Origin: Roseomonas sp.
GTDB taxonomy: Bacteria > Pseudomonadota > Alphaproteobacteria > Acetobacterales > Acetobacteraceae
DNA: 64,000 nucleotides
NCBI GenBank assembly: GCA_020249775.1
Contig: JADCFA010000023.1
Span: 124,001-188,000 of the forward strand
Direction: 5' to 3'
Below, one piece after another: positions 33,965-42,025 of the stretch. The notes beneath the pieces were generated by a model. That model did not search any database. It was not told where the DNA came from and saw nothing but the letters and a program-made list of their open reading frames with translations. The number at the start of each line of letters is the position of its first letter. The first letter of the stretch is position 1. The position numbers and the translations under genes are program-made.

Positions 33965-35170
33965 ATGACCATTTCACGTCGTCTTCTTCTGGCCGGCAGC
34001 GCGGGCGCTCTGGCCACACCCAATATCGCCGCCGCGCAGGAAACGCCGGGCGTTACCGCGACCGAAATTCATATCGGCAGCACCAATGCGCTCTCCGGCC
34101 CCGTATCATCCTATTCGGTGATTTCGCGCTGCCTGGAAGCCATGTTCAAGCGCCTGAATGATGAAGGCGGCGTTGGCGGGCGCCGGGTGAAATTCACCGT
34201 CTATGATGATGCCTATCAGCCGCCGCGCACGCTGGAACAAACCCGCCGCCTGGTGGAGCGTGATCGCGTGGCCTTCCTGTTCAATCAGCTTGGCACGCCA
34301 ACCAACAGCGCGGTGCATCGCTACGTTAATCAGCGTTCCGTGCCGCATCTGTTCCTGGCAACGGGCGCCGATAAATGGGCCAATCCGCGCGAATTTCCCT
34401 GGACCATCGGCTGGCAGCCCAGCTACCGCGTTGAAGCGCAGATCTATACCAAATACGTGCTGGAACAGCGGCCCAATGCGAAAATTGCATTACTTTACCA
34501 GAATGATGATTTCGGGCGCGATTACCTGCATGGCGTGCAGGATGTGCTGAAGGATCGCTTCCGTTCCATGGTGGTCACCGCCACCAATGAAGCGACCGAT
34601 CCGACGATTGACAGCCAAATCGTGCAGCTTCAGGCCACCGGCGCTGATGTGCTGATTTGCGGTGTGGTGCCGCGCTTTGCCGCCCAGGCCATTCGCCGCG
34701 TGCATGATATTGGCTGGCGGCCCATGATGTTCATGACCAATGTGTCGGTCTCGGTCGGCGTGGTGATGCAGCCGGCCGGGGTTGAGAAGGGTGTTGGACT
34801 GATCACCTCGGATTACCGGAAGGACCAATCGGATCCTGCCTGGGCGCAGGATGCGGGCATGAATGAATGGCGTGCCTTCATGCGCCGCTATGTGCCGGAT
34901 GGCGATTTGGGTGACAACAATTATACCTATGGCTATGGCGTGGGCACCACCATGATCCAGGTGCTGCGCCAATGCGGCAATGATTTCAGTCGCGAGAATG
35001 TCATGAACCAGGCGCGCAACATCAAGCCCATGGATGTCCCAACCCTGCTGCCCGGCATCAAGGTGCAGACCCAGCCCGATAACTATAACGTTATCCGGCA
35101 AATGCAGTTGCAGCGCTGGAATGGGCAGAGCTGGGAGCGCTTTGGTAATGTGATCGAAGGCGCGGGGTAA
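33965..35170 (+). CDS. ABC transporter substrate-binding protein (LivK-like, periplasmic)
   Basis: A 401-residue periplasmic binding protein of the Peripla_BP_6 type. The signal MTISRRLLLAGSAGALATP has adjacent arginines before a leucine-rich stretch, so Tat export is possible. The mature part begins near ETPGVTATEIHIGSTNALSGPVSSYS and shows the two-lobe pattern (FTVYDDAYQPPRTLEQTRRLVE, ALLYQNDDFGRDY). The ligand is unknown; this clade binds amino acids, amides or aromatic acids. GAGAGGAA precedes the start. It ends the liv operon. Confidence 0.92.
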   Translation: MTISRRLLLAGSAGALATPNIAAAQETPGVTATEIHIGSTNALSGPVSSYSVISRCLEAMFKRLNDEGGVGGRRVKFTVYDDAYQPPRTLEQTRRLVERDRVAFLFNQLGTPTNSAVHRYVNQRSVPHLFLATGADKWANPREFPWTIGWQPSYRVEAQIYTKYVLEQRPNAKIALLYQNDDFGRDYLHGVQDVLKDRFRSMVVTATNEATDPTIDSQIVQLQATGADVLICGVVPRFAAQAIRRVHDIGWRPMMFMTNVSVSVGVVMQPAGVEKGVGLITSDYRKDQSDPAWAQDAGMNEWRAFMRRYVPDGDLGDNNYTYGYGVGTTMIQVLRQCGNDFSRENVMNQARNIKPMDVPTLLPGIKVQTQPDNYNVIRQMQLQRWNGQSWERFGNVIEGAG

Positions 35171-35242
35171 CCGCCCCGGGGGTCAGGCCCCAGGAACCGG
35201 GCCGCCTGCCAGCCTGGCGGGCAGCTCGGGCCCGAAAACCTC

Positions 35243-35270
35243 TTGACGTGAGCGCCCGCTTGGGTAGGAA
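35243..35270 (+). promoter_or_regulatory. Candidate sigma-70 promoter for rpmG
   Basis: TTGACG at 35243-35248, a 16-base spacer, and TAGGAA at 35265-35270 lie 52 bases ahead of the L33 start in a GC-rich gap. The -35 matches the consensus at five positions, the -10 at four. Confidence 0.45.
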
Positions 35271-35321
35271 GGGGGCTCGAGCGCCCGAGGCCCCCTGGCC
35301 CCGGGCTTGGAGTTTTGAGCC

Positions 35322-35489
35322 ATGGCCAAGTCGAACACGATCCTCATTCGCCTCGTCAGCAGCGCGGAGACCGGGTATTTTTATGTGACCAAGAAGAACA
35401 CCCGTAACATGACCGGGAAAATGGAAAAAAAGAAGTATGATCCCGTGGCGCGCAAGCATGTCGTCTTTCGGGAAGCGAAGATCAAGTAA
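35322..35489 (+). CDS. rpmG: 50S ribosomal protein L33
   Basis: A 55-residue protein with the complete L33 sequence: [20 protein letters not shown], then [21 protein letters not shown] and the C-terminal [14 protein letters not shown]33 is a small basic protein of the large ribosomal subunit near the E site. The zinc-binding cysteines of the C+ form are missing, as is usual for proteobacterial L33. It is a single-gene unit followed by a terminator and one copy of the structured repeat. Confidence 0.96.
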   Translation: MAKSNTILIRLVSSAETGYFYVTKKNTRNMTGKMEKKKYDPVARKHVVFREAKIK

Positions 35490-35528
35490 TTTGGCGCGCC
35501 CCGAAGGGCGCTAAGATCATCAGGGTAT

Positions 35529-35622
35529 TAGAGCGTGTTGCGTTCACATGTGCTCACGCCACCCGCTCTACCGAGTTGTTTTTCGAGCATCTTCACACGT
35601 TCAGATGATTCCATCTGAACGT
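35529..35622 (+). repeat. Structured intergenic repeat, copy A
   Basis: The first 42 bases (35529-35570) begin TAGAGCG and end CGCTCTA, framing a conserved GTTCACAT; the second part has the 11-base stem ACGTTCAGATG / CATCTGAACGT at 35597-35622 with loop ATTC. The same architecture with different stem bases occurs at 39072-39174 and, inverted, at 41209-41311. The interval from the first module to the second loop GATTCC is 36 bases in copies A and B. Probably a mobile REP-like or RNA-forming element; not coding. Confidence 0.7.
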
Positions 35623-35634
35623 TATCTTCTTTAG

Positions 35635-35656
35635 GGGCGGGTTTCCCGCCCTTTTT
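35635..35656 (+). terminator. Rho-independent terminator after rpmG
   Basis: GGGCGGG (35635-35641), loop TTT, CCCGCCC (35645-35651), then five T. Orientation fits termination of rpmG; it also lies before the 3' end of the convergent pleD gene. Confidence 0.8.
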
Positions 35657-35768
35657 GCGTTTGGCATTTTGAAAACGTCTTCGCCATGTTTTCCTGCTGG
35701 CGTAGCAAGCGTCTCGCCCCACTCAAAATCGGCCAACACGGCCCCACAAGGGGAAGCTGAGGGCGCGC

Positions 35769-37142
35769 TCAGACGGGATTCCAATCCACCTCGCTCGCGG
35801 CTTCCACGCAATTTCGCCCCGAAGCCTTGGCGCGATACATGGCCGCATCTGCCGCAGCGATCAGCGGCTCGGCTTCCGTGGTGCCGGATGATAGCGCACT
35901 TCCGATACTCACCGTGACCGGCAACCTTGCCTGGCCAAGATCAATTGGGCGATCAGCAATGGCGGCGCGCAGCCTTTCGGCGATGACTGCCGTTTCCTCC
36001 ACACCCGCGCCCGACATCACCACAAGGAATTCCTCCCCGCCATAGCGTGCGACGATATCGGAAGCGCGCACATGCTCACGCAATCGGGCAGCCACTTCAC
36101 GCAAAGCCGCATCGCCCGCAGCATGGCCGTAATAATCATTCAGCGGCTTGAAGCGGTCCACATCAATCATCAATACGCCACAAGCGGTGCCGGCACGCAG
36201 CAGGGATTCGAGATGGCGAAAGACATAACGACGATTGCGCAGCCCCGTCAGCCCATCCGTCACGGCCAATTCGAGCGAGCGATCAAATTCCGCCCGCAGA
36301 CGCAGCTGATAGCGCCGCCGCCGCACCTGGTTACGCACGCGCGCGCGCAACTCTTCCTCATTGATCGGGCGCAGCACGTGATCGGAGGCACCCAATTCAA
36401 AGGCGCGCAGCACCAATTCTCGCTGGTCTGTATCCGCGATCAGCATCAGCGGCAGATCACGCGTTTCCGCCTCTGCCCGTAGGCGAGAGGCAAGGCGCAG
36501 CGGGTCACTATCCCGCATCGGAAGTGAGGTCAGCACCAGGTCATAATGTGCCTTGGGGTCCTGCAGCTTGGCCCAGACCATTTTCTCGTCGCGGAATTGT
36601 TGCAGCGACATGCCATCGGCGGCCAATGCACTGGCTAGCGCCGCGGCCTCAGCTTCATTATCCGATAGGAGAAGAACATTCGCGCCCTCAAAATCCTCAG
36701 GCGGCGCGCTTGGGGGCTCAAAGCCCAGATCGCGCACGGTCTCAGCCCGTAGCCGCCAAGCATCCAGCACCTGCTTCACGCGCAACAGGGCGCGCAGACG
36801 GGCGAAAAGTGTCGCCTGATCCACTGGCTTGACCAGGAAATCATCCGCCCCGGCATCCAGCCCGCGAACCCTTTCGCTTTGGTCATTCAGCGAAGTTACC
36901 ATCACCACGGGGATATGCGCGGTAATCGGTTGTGCCTTCAGGCGCCGGCAGGCTTCAAAGCCATCCATCACGGGCATGAGCACGTCCAGCAGGATGATAT
37001 CGGGCGACCAACGCTGGGCTAAGGTTATGGCCTCAGCGCCAGAAGCCGCGCCGACAACCTCGAAATACTCTTCCTGCAGCCTAGCCTCCAGCAACGTCCG
37101 ATTGGGCAAGCTGTCATCCACCACCAAGACCCGCGCTGTCAT
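35769..37142 (-). CDS. pleD: PleD-type response regulator diguanylate cyclase (REC-REC-GGDEF)
   Basis: A 457-residue protein. REC1 opens VLVVDDSLPNRTLLEARL with the phosphoacceptor in IILLDVLMPVMDG and Lys in FLVKPVD. REC2 (about 150-280) lacks an obvious receiver Asp motif, as in PleD. The GGDEF domain begins near LAVTDGLTGLRNRRYV and its active site reads RYGGEEF, fully competent for c-di-GMP synthesis; an inhibitory RxxD lies just before (RASD, HVRASDIVARYGG). PleD controls surface and motility traits in alphaproteobacteria. The product may affect the PilZ-bearing receptor encoded at 42.5 kb. Confidence 0.93.
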   Translation of the reverse strand: MTARVLVVDDSLPNRTLLEARLQEEYFEVVGAASGAEAITLAQRWSPDIILLDVLMPVMDGFEACRRLKAQPITAHIPVVMVTSLNDQSERVRGLDAGADDFLVKPVDQATLFARLRALLRVKQVLDAWRLRAETVRDLGFEPPSAPPEDFEGANVLLLSDNEAEAAALASALAADGMSLQQFRDEKMVWAKLQDPKAHYDLVLTSLPMRDSDPLRLASRLRAEAETRDLPLMLIADTDQRELVLRAFELGASDHVLRPINEEELRARVRNQVRRRRYQLRLRAEFDRSLELAVTDGLTGLRNRRYVFRHLESLLRAGTACGVLMIDVDRFKPLNDYYGHAAGDAALREVAARLREHVRASDIVARYGGEEFLVVMSGAGVEETAVIAERLRAAIADRPIDLGQARLPVTVSIGSALSSGTTEAEPLIAAADAAMYRAKASGRNCVEAASEVDWNPV

Positions 37143-37188
37143 GCCAAGCTGATCCCCCGGAATAGGGCATCAGGCACGGGCAGCCTTG

Positions 37189-37215
37189 CTATTCCACTTG
37201 GCCTAAATGGAATAG
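37189..37215. promoter_or_regulatory. Inverted repeat upstream of pleD
   Basis: CTATTCCA and TGGAATAG form an 8-base inverted repeat with an 11-base gap, 47 bases before the pleD start. A further GGAATAGG direct copy stands at 37159-37166. This is a plausible operator; no regulator can be named. Confidence 0.35.
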
Positions 37216-37331
37216 GCGATAGGGCACCGGCTAGGCGATGGCGGAGGGGGTCATAAATTCTTCCCATACGGGAAATATGTCCTGAAAATACGCGGAGGGA
37301 TAGAGTGCGATTTCTTTTCTACGCGCAACTT

Positions 37332-37973
37332 TCAGGCGCTGGCAAGCACGGCTTCTCGGCCATCCCTGTGGCGCAAATGGGCAATTAGCCTTGGGTTCGG
37401 GCTTTGGCGGAGCGTGATCGCTTCCATCAGCCCCCGGGCGGCAATGGCCTGCCGCAGCGCATCCATATCCGGGTGCTGCGCTTCCAGGCCGGTAAGGCGC
37501 CAACCGGAATCAGGGATTTGTCCAGCAGCCCGGGCGCCATCCCACTGGATAAGCGGCGGGATCAGGTTGCCCATATCTTGGCGCTGCGGTGGAAAGGCCA
37601 TGCGCCAGGAAAGCGCGCCGCGGCGCATGGCGCGCACCTCACCGCCGTGGGAGACACCCAGACGCGCCACGACTGCTTCGATCGCGGGCGTCGCTGCGAC
37701 ATAGGCGATCAATTGTGGCTCTGCCTCCAGCGCCAGTTTCAGCGCCGGGTCGTCCAGATCGAAGGGGCGGGGATGGGCCGGGGTGCCCTGGGCGGGATCG
37801 GGGGCAATGATTTCGATGTATTGATCGGGGCCAAGGCCAAGCAGCATGTTATGCGTGCCAATACCAGGATGGGCGCCGCCAGCGACAGGGCGCGCCCCTA
37901 AATGGCGTTCCAGCCAGGTAGCGCCCGCTTCCAGCGTTGCGGCGCCAATCACAAGATGATCAATCTCAGCCAT
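37332..37973 (-). CDS. VOC family protein, glyoxalase-like domain (PF13468-type)
   Basis: A 213-residue protein opening AEIDHLVIGAATLEAGATWLERHLGARP, with GGAHPGIGTHNMLLGLGPDQYIEIIAPDPAQ, the layout of the long glyoxalase-like domain proteins. A second module follows (WRLTGLEAQHPDMDALRQAI). Enzyme activity is unknown. A strong 8-base hairpin lies just upstream of its ribosome-binding GGGGG. Confidence 0.85.
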   Translation of the reverse strand: MAEIDHLVIGAATLEAGATWLERHLGARPVAGGAHPGIGTHNMLLGLGPDQYIEIIAPDPAQGTPAHPRPFDLDDPALKLALEAEPQLIAYVAATPAIEAVVARLGVSHGGEVRAMRRGALSWRMAFPPQRQDMGNLIPPLIQWDGARAAGQIPDSGWRLTGLEAQHPDMDALRQAIAARGLMEAITLRQSPNPRLIAHLRHRDGREAVLASA

Positions 37974-37985
37974 TTAACCCCCAAA

Positions 37986-38006
37986 GCCGTGCTTTTTCAG
38001 CACGGC
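37986..38006 (-). other. Hairpin upstream of the VOC gene
   Basis: GCCGTGCT (37986-37993) and AGCACGGC (37999-38006) form a perfect 8-base stem with a 5-base loop. On the minus strand it falls 13 bases before the VOC start codon and abuts the GGGGG ribosome-binding site, so it might affect translation. There is no T-tract in either direction. Confidence 0.4.
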
Positions 38007-38179
38007 CAATGATGTTCCACCAAAGCCTGTTGCGGCCCCGGTATGGTGCCATCCTGAACCCCTCACGCATTGACCAGGATCAAGAAAGCCGCCCCTCTCA
38101 CCCAGCTGCATAACGGCCTCGCGCTGCTTGATCCAGTGCCGCTCTGGACCAAAGTGGCTGGGCGCGGCAGGAAGGCGCC

Positions 38180-38620
38180 ATGACGCCCATGGAAATTGCC
38201 CTGGTAGAAGCCCGCGCCGCTGCCGCCCGTGGCGAAGTGCCGGTGGGCGCCGTGGTCACCGATAAGGCCGGCCAGGTGCTGGCGCGCGCCGGCAATGAGG
38301 TGGAGGCACGCCATGACCCATCTGCCCATGCTGAAATGCTCGCCTTGCGTGCGGCGGCGCAGCGCTTGGGCCAAACCCGCCTTGGCGATTGCACCCTGAC
38401 CGTCACCCTGGAACCCTGCCCCATGTGCGCCCAGGCGGCGTCCTTTTTTCGGGTCGCCCGCGTGGTATTCGGCGCCTATGACCCCAAGGGCGGCGGGGTG
38501 GATCACGGGGCGCGGGTATTCGACGCATCCTCTTGCCATCATCGCCCGGAAGTGGTGGGGGGCGTCAGGGAAGCCGAAGCGGCGGGCCTGCTGCGCGCGT
38601 TTTTCGAGGCTCGGCGTTGA
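38180..38620 (+). CDS. tadA: Nucleoside deaminase, probable tRNA-specific adenosine deaminase TadA
   Basis: A 146-residue CDA-fold deaminase. Zinc ligands and catalytic Glu are His50 and Glu52 in AHAEM and Cys80/Cys83 in LEPCPMCAQA. TadA makes inosine at the wobble position of tRNA-Arg(ACG). Length and the RGEVPVGAVV opening fit TadA; guanine deaminases of the same fold are a less likely alternative. Confidence 0.85.
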   Translation: MTPMEIALVEARAAAARGEVPVGAVVTDKAGQVLARAGNEVEARHDPSAHAEMLALRAAAQRLGQTRLGDCTLTVTLEPCPMCAQAASFFRVARVVFGAYDPKGGGVDHGARVFDASSCHHRPEVVGGVREAEAAGLLRAFFEARR

Positions 38621-38681
38621 TGCGCGGCCCGAAGCGCCCGAATAACGCCGCGCCTGGCCTGGCCAATGGGGAAGAAGCCGC

Positions 38682-39074
38682 ATGCGCCTGCTGAAGGGAG
38701 CTGAGCTTTTGCAAGGCTCAGACCATGAATTCATCGTCACGATCTTCCGGCAGATATTGCAGCGGGGGCCGGATGAATCCGGCTATCGCCATTTCCGTGA
38801 TGCGCTGGAAGCCGAACCCGGCGCCCGGCGGCGCATTGTGGAAGATATGGTGGCAAGCCCCGAAGCCCGCCGGCTGGGTGAGGAAGTGCTGATCCTTTGG
38901 GATCAGGGCGCCTCCTTCGGTCGTGCGGTTGAGGATCTTTCGGCTGAGGCGCTGCTGGCCCTGTTCCGGCAGAAATTCGAAAAGCTCGATCGGCCAAATC
39001 GGGCGCATCTGGCGCCGGTGCTCAAGGAATGTCTTTCCCTGGCCCGCAAGCGGCGCCGCTGGTGGCCTTATTAG
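38682..39074 (+). CDS. DUF4214-type domain protein
   Basis: A 130-residue protein. Its core EFIVTIFRQILQRGPDESGYRHFRDAL matches the DUF4214 helix-turn pattern (F-x-Y-x-x-ILxRxPDxxGxxxw), usually found in repeat copies in surface or glycan-related proteins; only one copy is present here. The tail is basic (ARKRRRWWPY). A DegT aminotransferase follows, which fits surface polysaccharide work. The TAG stop is also the first three bases of repeat copy B. Confidence 0.7.
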   Translation: MRLLKGAELLQGSDHEFIVTIFRQILQRGPDESGYRHFRDALEAEPGARRRIVEDMVASPEARRLGEEVLILWDQGASFGRAVEDLSAEALLALFRQKFEKLDRPNRAHLAPVLKECLSLARKRRRWWPY

Positions 39075-39174
39075 TGCGCGTCCCGTTCACATTCCTTCAT
39101 CGGACACGCACTAAAGTTTTGTTTAGTCGCATTTCCCGAGTCGCCAAGCGATTCCGCTTGGCTCGGAAATGCTC
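39072..39174 (+). repeat. Structured intergenic repeat, copy B
   Basis: Exactly 103 bases, the same length as copy C. Module 1 (39072-39113) begins TAGTGCG and ends CGCACTA around GTTCACAT; the fourth position and its partner differ from copy A as a compensated pair (A-T to T-A). Module 2 (39129-39172) is GCATTTCC...GGAAATGC enclosing CCAAGCG-ATTC-CGCTTGG. Its first three bases serve as the stop codon of the DUF4214 gene. Confidence 0.75.
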
Positions 39175-39297
39175 CAGGCCGCCGCGCATAATTTCGCCGT
39201 GAAACAGGCGGAAACGATTATTGTTGGCCCAAGCCTTGGCAGGCGGGCGTTTGGGGTTCAGTTTCGCCCCTGATTTTTCGAAAGGGTCCTGTGCCTG

Positions 39298-40452
39298 ATG
39301 AGTGAACCTCGCCCCATTCAATTATTTGATGTCATGGCGCAGCAAAAGCTGATCCGCGCGGATCTTGATCGGCGCATTGCTGCGGTGCTCGATTCGGGTC
39401 GTTTCATCATGGGGCCGGAAGTGGCGGAGCTTGAAGCGGGCCTCGCAGCTTTCGCCGGGGCGGCCCATTGCGTGGGCGTCTCCTCCGGCACGGATGCGCT
39501 GCAAATCGCCATGATGGCGGAAGGGATTGGGCGCGGCGATGCGGTATTCCTGCCCGCCTTCACCTATACCGCGACCGCCGAAGTGCCCTTGGTGCTGGGT
39601 GCGACGCCGGTTTTCGTGGATGTGGATAAATACAGCTACAATATGGATATCGCCGATCTTGAACGGCGGGTCGCGGAGGTAAAGCGCCGCGGCTGGCTCC
39701 GCCCGCGTGCTGTAGTGGGCGTTGATCTCTTTGGTCTGCCTGCGGATTGGCCGGCGATTGAGGCGATTTGCGCGCGCGAAGACATGTTTGCGCTGGATGA
39801 CGCGGCGCAGGCTTTTGGTGCCAGCATCAATGGCAAGAAGCTTGGCCGCTGGGGCCATGCCACGGCGCTGTCCTTCTACCCCACCAAAACGCTTGGCGCT
39901 TACGGCGATGCCGGGGCGCTGATCACGGATGATCCGGCGCGGGCGGAATTGTATCGGAGCCTTCGCACCCATGGCGAAGGCAAGACGCGCTATGAGGTGG
40001 AGCGCACCGGCATGAATGGCCGGATTGACACGATCCAGGCGACGATCCTGGCGGCGAAACTGCCGCTGCTCGCGGGCGAACTTGCCATGCGCGCCAAGAT
40101 CGCCGCCATCTATAACGCGGCCTTTGGTGCCAGGGTGGGTATTCAGGCCGCCCCCGCCGGTGCGGTAAATGCCTGGGGGCTTTACACTATTCGGCTGCGC
40201 GATAGCGACCAGCGGGGCAAGGTCCAGGCCGCCCTGACCGCGGAGCGGATCGGGAGTGGCATCTATTACCCGAAGCCGCTCCATCGCCAACCGGCCTATG
40301 CCGCGCATCACGCCGCGGCCTTCTTGGGCGATGCCGCGCCGCTTGCCATCAGCGAAAGATTGGCGGGGCAGGTGCTGTCGCTGCCGATGCACGCTTATAT
40401 GTCCGAAGAAGATGCGGCGCGGGTGGCCGATGTGGTGCTGAAAAACTTGTAA
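39298..40452 (+). CDS. DegT/DnrJ/EryC1/StrS family PLP aminotransferase
   Basis: A 384-residue sugar aminotransferase-type protein. The PLP lysine is Lys197 in LSFYPTKTLGAYGDAG, with VSSGTDALQ at 61-69 and the Asp of ALDDAAQAFGA binding the pyridine nitrogen. Such enzymes aminate keto-sugar nucleotides for surface polysaccharides; relatives such as WlbE or PglE give a similar sequence. No sugar dehydratase or glycosyltransferase is adjacent, so the substrate is open. Confidence 0.9.
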   Translation: MSEPRPIQLFDVMAQQKLIRADLDRRIAAVLDSGRFIMGPEVAELEAGLAAFAGAAHCVGVSSGTDALQIAMMAEGIGRGDAVFLPAFTYTATAEVPLVLGATPVFVDVDKYSYNMDIADLERRVAEVKRRGWLRPRAVVGVDLFGLPADWPAIEAICAREDMFALDDAAQAFGASINGKKLGRWGHATALSFYPTKTLGAYGDAGALITDDPARAELYRSLRTHGEGKTRYEVERTGMNGRIDTIQATILAAKLPLLAGELAMRAKIAAIYNAAFGARVGIQAAPAGAVNAWGLYTIRLRDSDQRGKVQAALTAERIGSGIYYPKPLHRQPAYAAHHAAAFLGDAAPLAISERLAGQVLSLPMHAYMSEEDAARVADVVLKNL

Positions 40453-40503
40453 ATCAACTTCGGTTTCGCCAGCATGGGGGCCTTCCTCATGGAGGGGCGC
40501 GTC

Positions 40504-41199
40504 ATGCATCGTCGCACGCTTCTGGCCGCAACCAGCGGTGCTGTTCTTGCTGCCAGCGGCAGGGTGCGGGCGGAAGAACCCGTTGATGTCGCGCTTGTGC
40601 TTGCCGTTGATGTTTCGCGTTCGATTGATGAGGATGAGGCAAAGCTGCAACGTGAAGGCTATCGCAGCGCGGTGGCCGATCCGGCGGTGATTGCCGCCAT
40701 TCGCGGCGGCATGATTGGTGCGATTGGCTTGGTTTATATTGAATGGGCGGGCATTGAATATCAGCGGACCGTCCTGCCCTGGACGCGCATTTCCTCGGAA
40801 GCTGATGCCCATAAATGGGCGGAAGATTTGGCGCGCGCGCCACGCGCATCGCTTTCCTGGACCTCCATTTCCGGCGCCATCATGCATGCGCGGCGCGAAT
40901 TGGCGTCCTGTCCCTTTGAAGCGACGCGGCGCGTGATTGATGTCTCAGGCGATGGCATCAACAATAGTGGCCCACCGGCTGAAGTGCTGCGCGATGAGGC
41001 GGTGGCCGAGGGCATTGTCATCAATGGCCTGCCGATCATGAATGATCGCCCGACTTTCGGCCGCCCGCCGCCGCCCAATCTTGACCTTTATTTTCGTGAT
41101 CGCGTGATTGGCGGGCCGGGGGCATTTTACATTGTGGCCGAGGATTTCAACAGTTTCGGCCAGGCGGTGAAGCGCAAATTGATCCGCGAGATTGCTTGA
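40504..41199 (+). CDS. DUF1194 (von Willebrand factor A-like) secreted protein
   Basis: A 231-residue protein with an export signal, MHRRTLLAATSGAVLAASGRV, ending near RAEE, with a double arginine that could direct Tat export. The mature part is the DUF1194/vWA fold: ALVLAVDVSRSIDEDE has the DxSxS metal site and VIDVSGDGINNSG a second Asp. A GGAGGGG site 7 bases upstream selects ATG 40504 over in-frame starts at 40474 and 40489. Function unknown; probably a periplasmic adhesion or binding protein. Confidence 0.85.
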   Translation: MHRRTLLAATSGAVLAASGRVRAEEPVDVALVLAVDVSRSIDEDEAKLQREGYRSAVADPAVIAAIRGGMIGAIGLVYIEWAGIEYQRTVLPWTRISSEADAHKWAEDLARAPRASLSWTSISGAIMHARRELASCPFEATRRVIDVSGDGINNSGPPAEVLRDEAVAEGIVINGLPIMNDRPTFGRPPPPNLDLYFRDRVIGGPGAFYIVAEDFNSFGQAVKRKLIREIA

Positions 41200-41208
41200 G
41201 GATTTTTA

Positions 41209-41311
41209 GGGCATTTTCAAGCCAAGCCAAAACAATCGTCGCGTCAGATAATGCGACCAAGCAAGGGTTTCGAGCGCCCCGGGTGAATGATTGTGAACGG
41301 TACCCGCCCTA
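41209..41311 (-). repeat. Structured intergenic repeat, copy C (inverted)
   Basis: Read on the minus strand this is a 103-base relative of copy B: TAGGGCGGGTACC, the conserved GTTCACA, a TTCA in the loop, GGGCGCTC, then GTCGCATT...AAAATGC, the second module. The second part aligns with copy B over 49 bases with no gap. It lies just after the DUF1194 stop. Confidence 0.65.
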
Positions 41312-41506
41312 ATGGTCCGATCGCTGCTGTCGGTTATCGAGAGCAGAGCCCATCGGCCCACCAGATATAGGGCTAGTGGGGCGCTGGGGCCGTTTTGGTC
41401 CGGAAAAGATGAGCCTGAATCGCACCACAAGCGGCCTGTCTGAGAATGGTTTTTTGCCCTTGCTCTGCTGCTGTTTTTGTTGTTGTGCAGCCGTGTCTCC
41501 CTTTGT

Positions 41507-41760
41507 TTACGCTGTTGCCTTGTGCAGCTTGAGAAGGTTGTGGGTGGAGCAGATCATGGTCCATTCGCCTCCGACATTGTTCAGGCCAAGGACAAGGTTT
41601 TGTCGGAACCCTCCGGGCGCTTGATCTGGCCGAACACTGGCTCGACAGAATGTTTTCGCAATGCTCATAGGCTGCGCCGCCCGGCGCGTCTGGTCCTTTT
41701 GCCCATCGCCTTATGTCGAGAGGCATTTGCGCGCAGCCTGTTGCCATACACCGCAACATT
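41507..41760 (-). pseudogene. Decayed IS transposase C-terminal fragment (IS1182-like)
   Basis: On the minus strand, frames spell AALRKHSVEPVFGQIK-like sequence and then, after a one-base shift, GFRQNLVLGLNNVGGEWTMI followed by CSTHNLLKLHKATA and a stop. This is the conserved end of IS1182-type DDE transposases (VEPVFGQIK...GFR...GLxxVxGEWxxICxxHNLLKL). At least two frameshifts and an in-frame TGA separate the parts, and the N-terminal two-thirds are missing. The 41312-41506 stretch may be the element's end. Inactive remnant. Confidence 0.7.
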
Positions 41761-41982
41761 GCCGAGGTTGACCAGCCCTGCCGTCACAGCGGCCGCACTA
41801 AACCGTCCTGCAAGGCTACCAATGGCGGACATGCCTCAGAAAAAGGCAGGGGCCATCATGGTCTACGACGGATAGACAAACGGCCAGTAACGATGACGAT
41901 GCGCTCCTCTCCGATGAGGGCGGGACGGAACCGCCTCTCAGCGGTTCCTTTGTGGCTCAAAGGGTAAAAATCATAGACGAAG
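41761..41982. other. Non-coding stretch beside the IS remnant
   Basis: Between the decayed transposase and the inverted repeat before the cytochrome gene. It has AGGAACCGC/GCGGTTCCT-like GC-rich repeats (near 41930-41948: GGAACCGCC and GCGGTTCC) but no convincing gene. Probably further degraded mobile DNA. Confidence 0.4.
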
Positions 41983-42020
41983 GATTTTCATGCCAAGGGA
42001 GACGACTTGGCATGAAAATC
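41983..42020. repeat. Perfect 15-base inverted repeat at the cytochrome c 3' end
   Basis: GATTTTCATGCCAAG (41983-41997), 8-base loop, CTTGGCATGAAAATC (42006-42020). It ends 5 bases from the stop of the minus-strand cytochrome gene, so it could stop transcription from that side, although no T-run follows. It also lies at the edge of the IS remnant. Confidence 0.75.
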
Positions 42021-42025
42021 TCTTC

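Noticed and set aside
35496-35511. GCGCCC-CGAA-GGGCGC hairpin after rpmG as a terminator
   Set aside because: No T-run follows; the hairpin at 35635 with five T is the better terminator.
35528-35722. Minus-strand ORF between rpmG and pleD
   Set aside because: It spans the terminator and the structured repeat and has no coding character.
41373-41759. A 128-codon minus-strand ORF over the IS relic
   Set aside because: It is in the wrong phase for the transposase motifs, which lie in two other frames.
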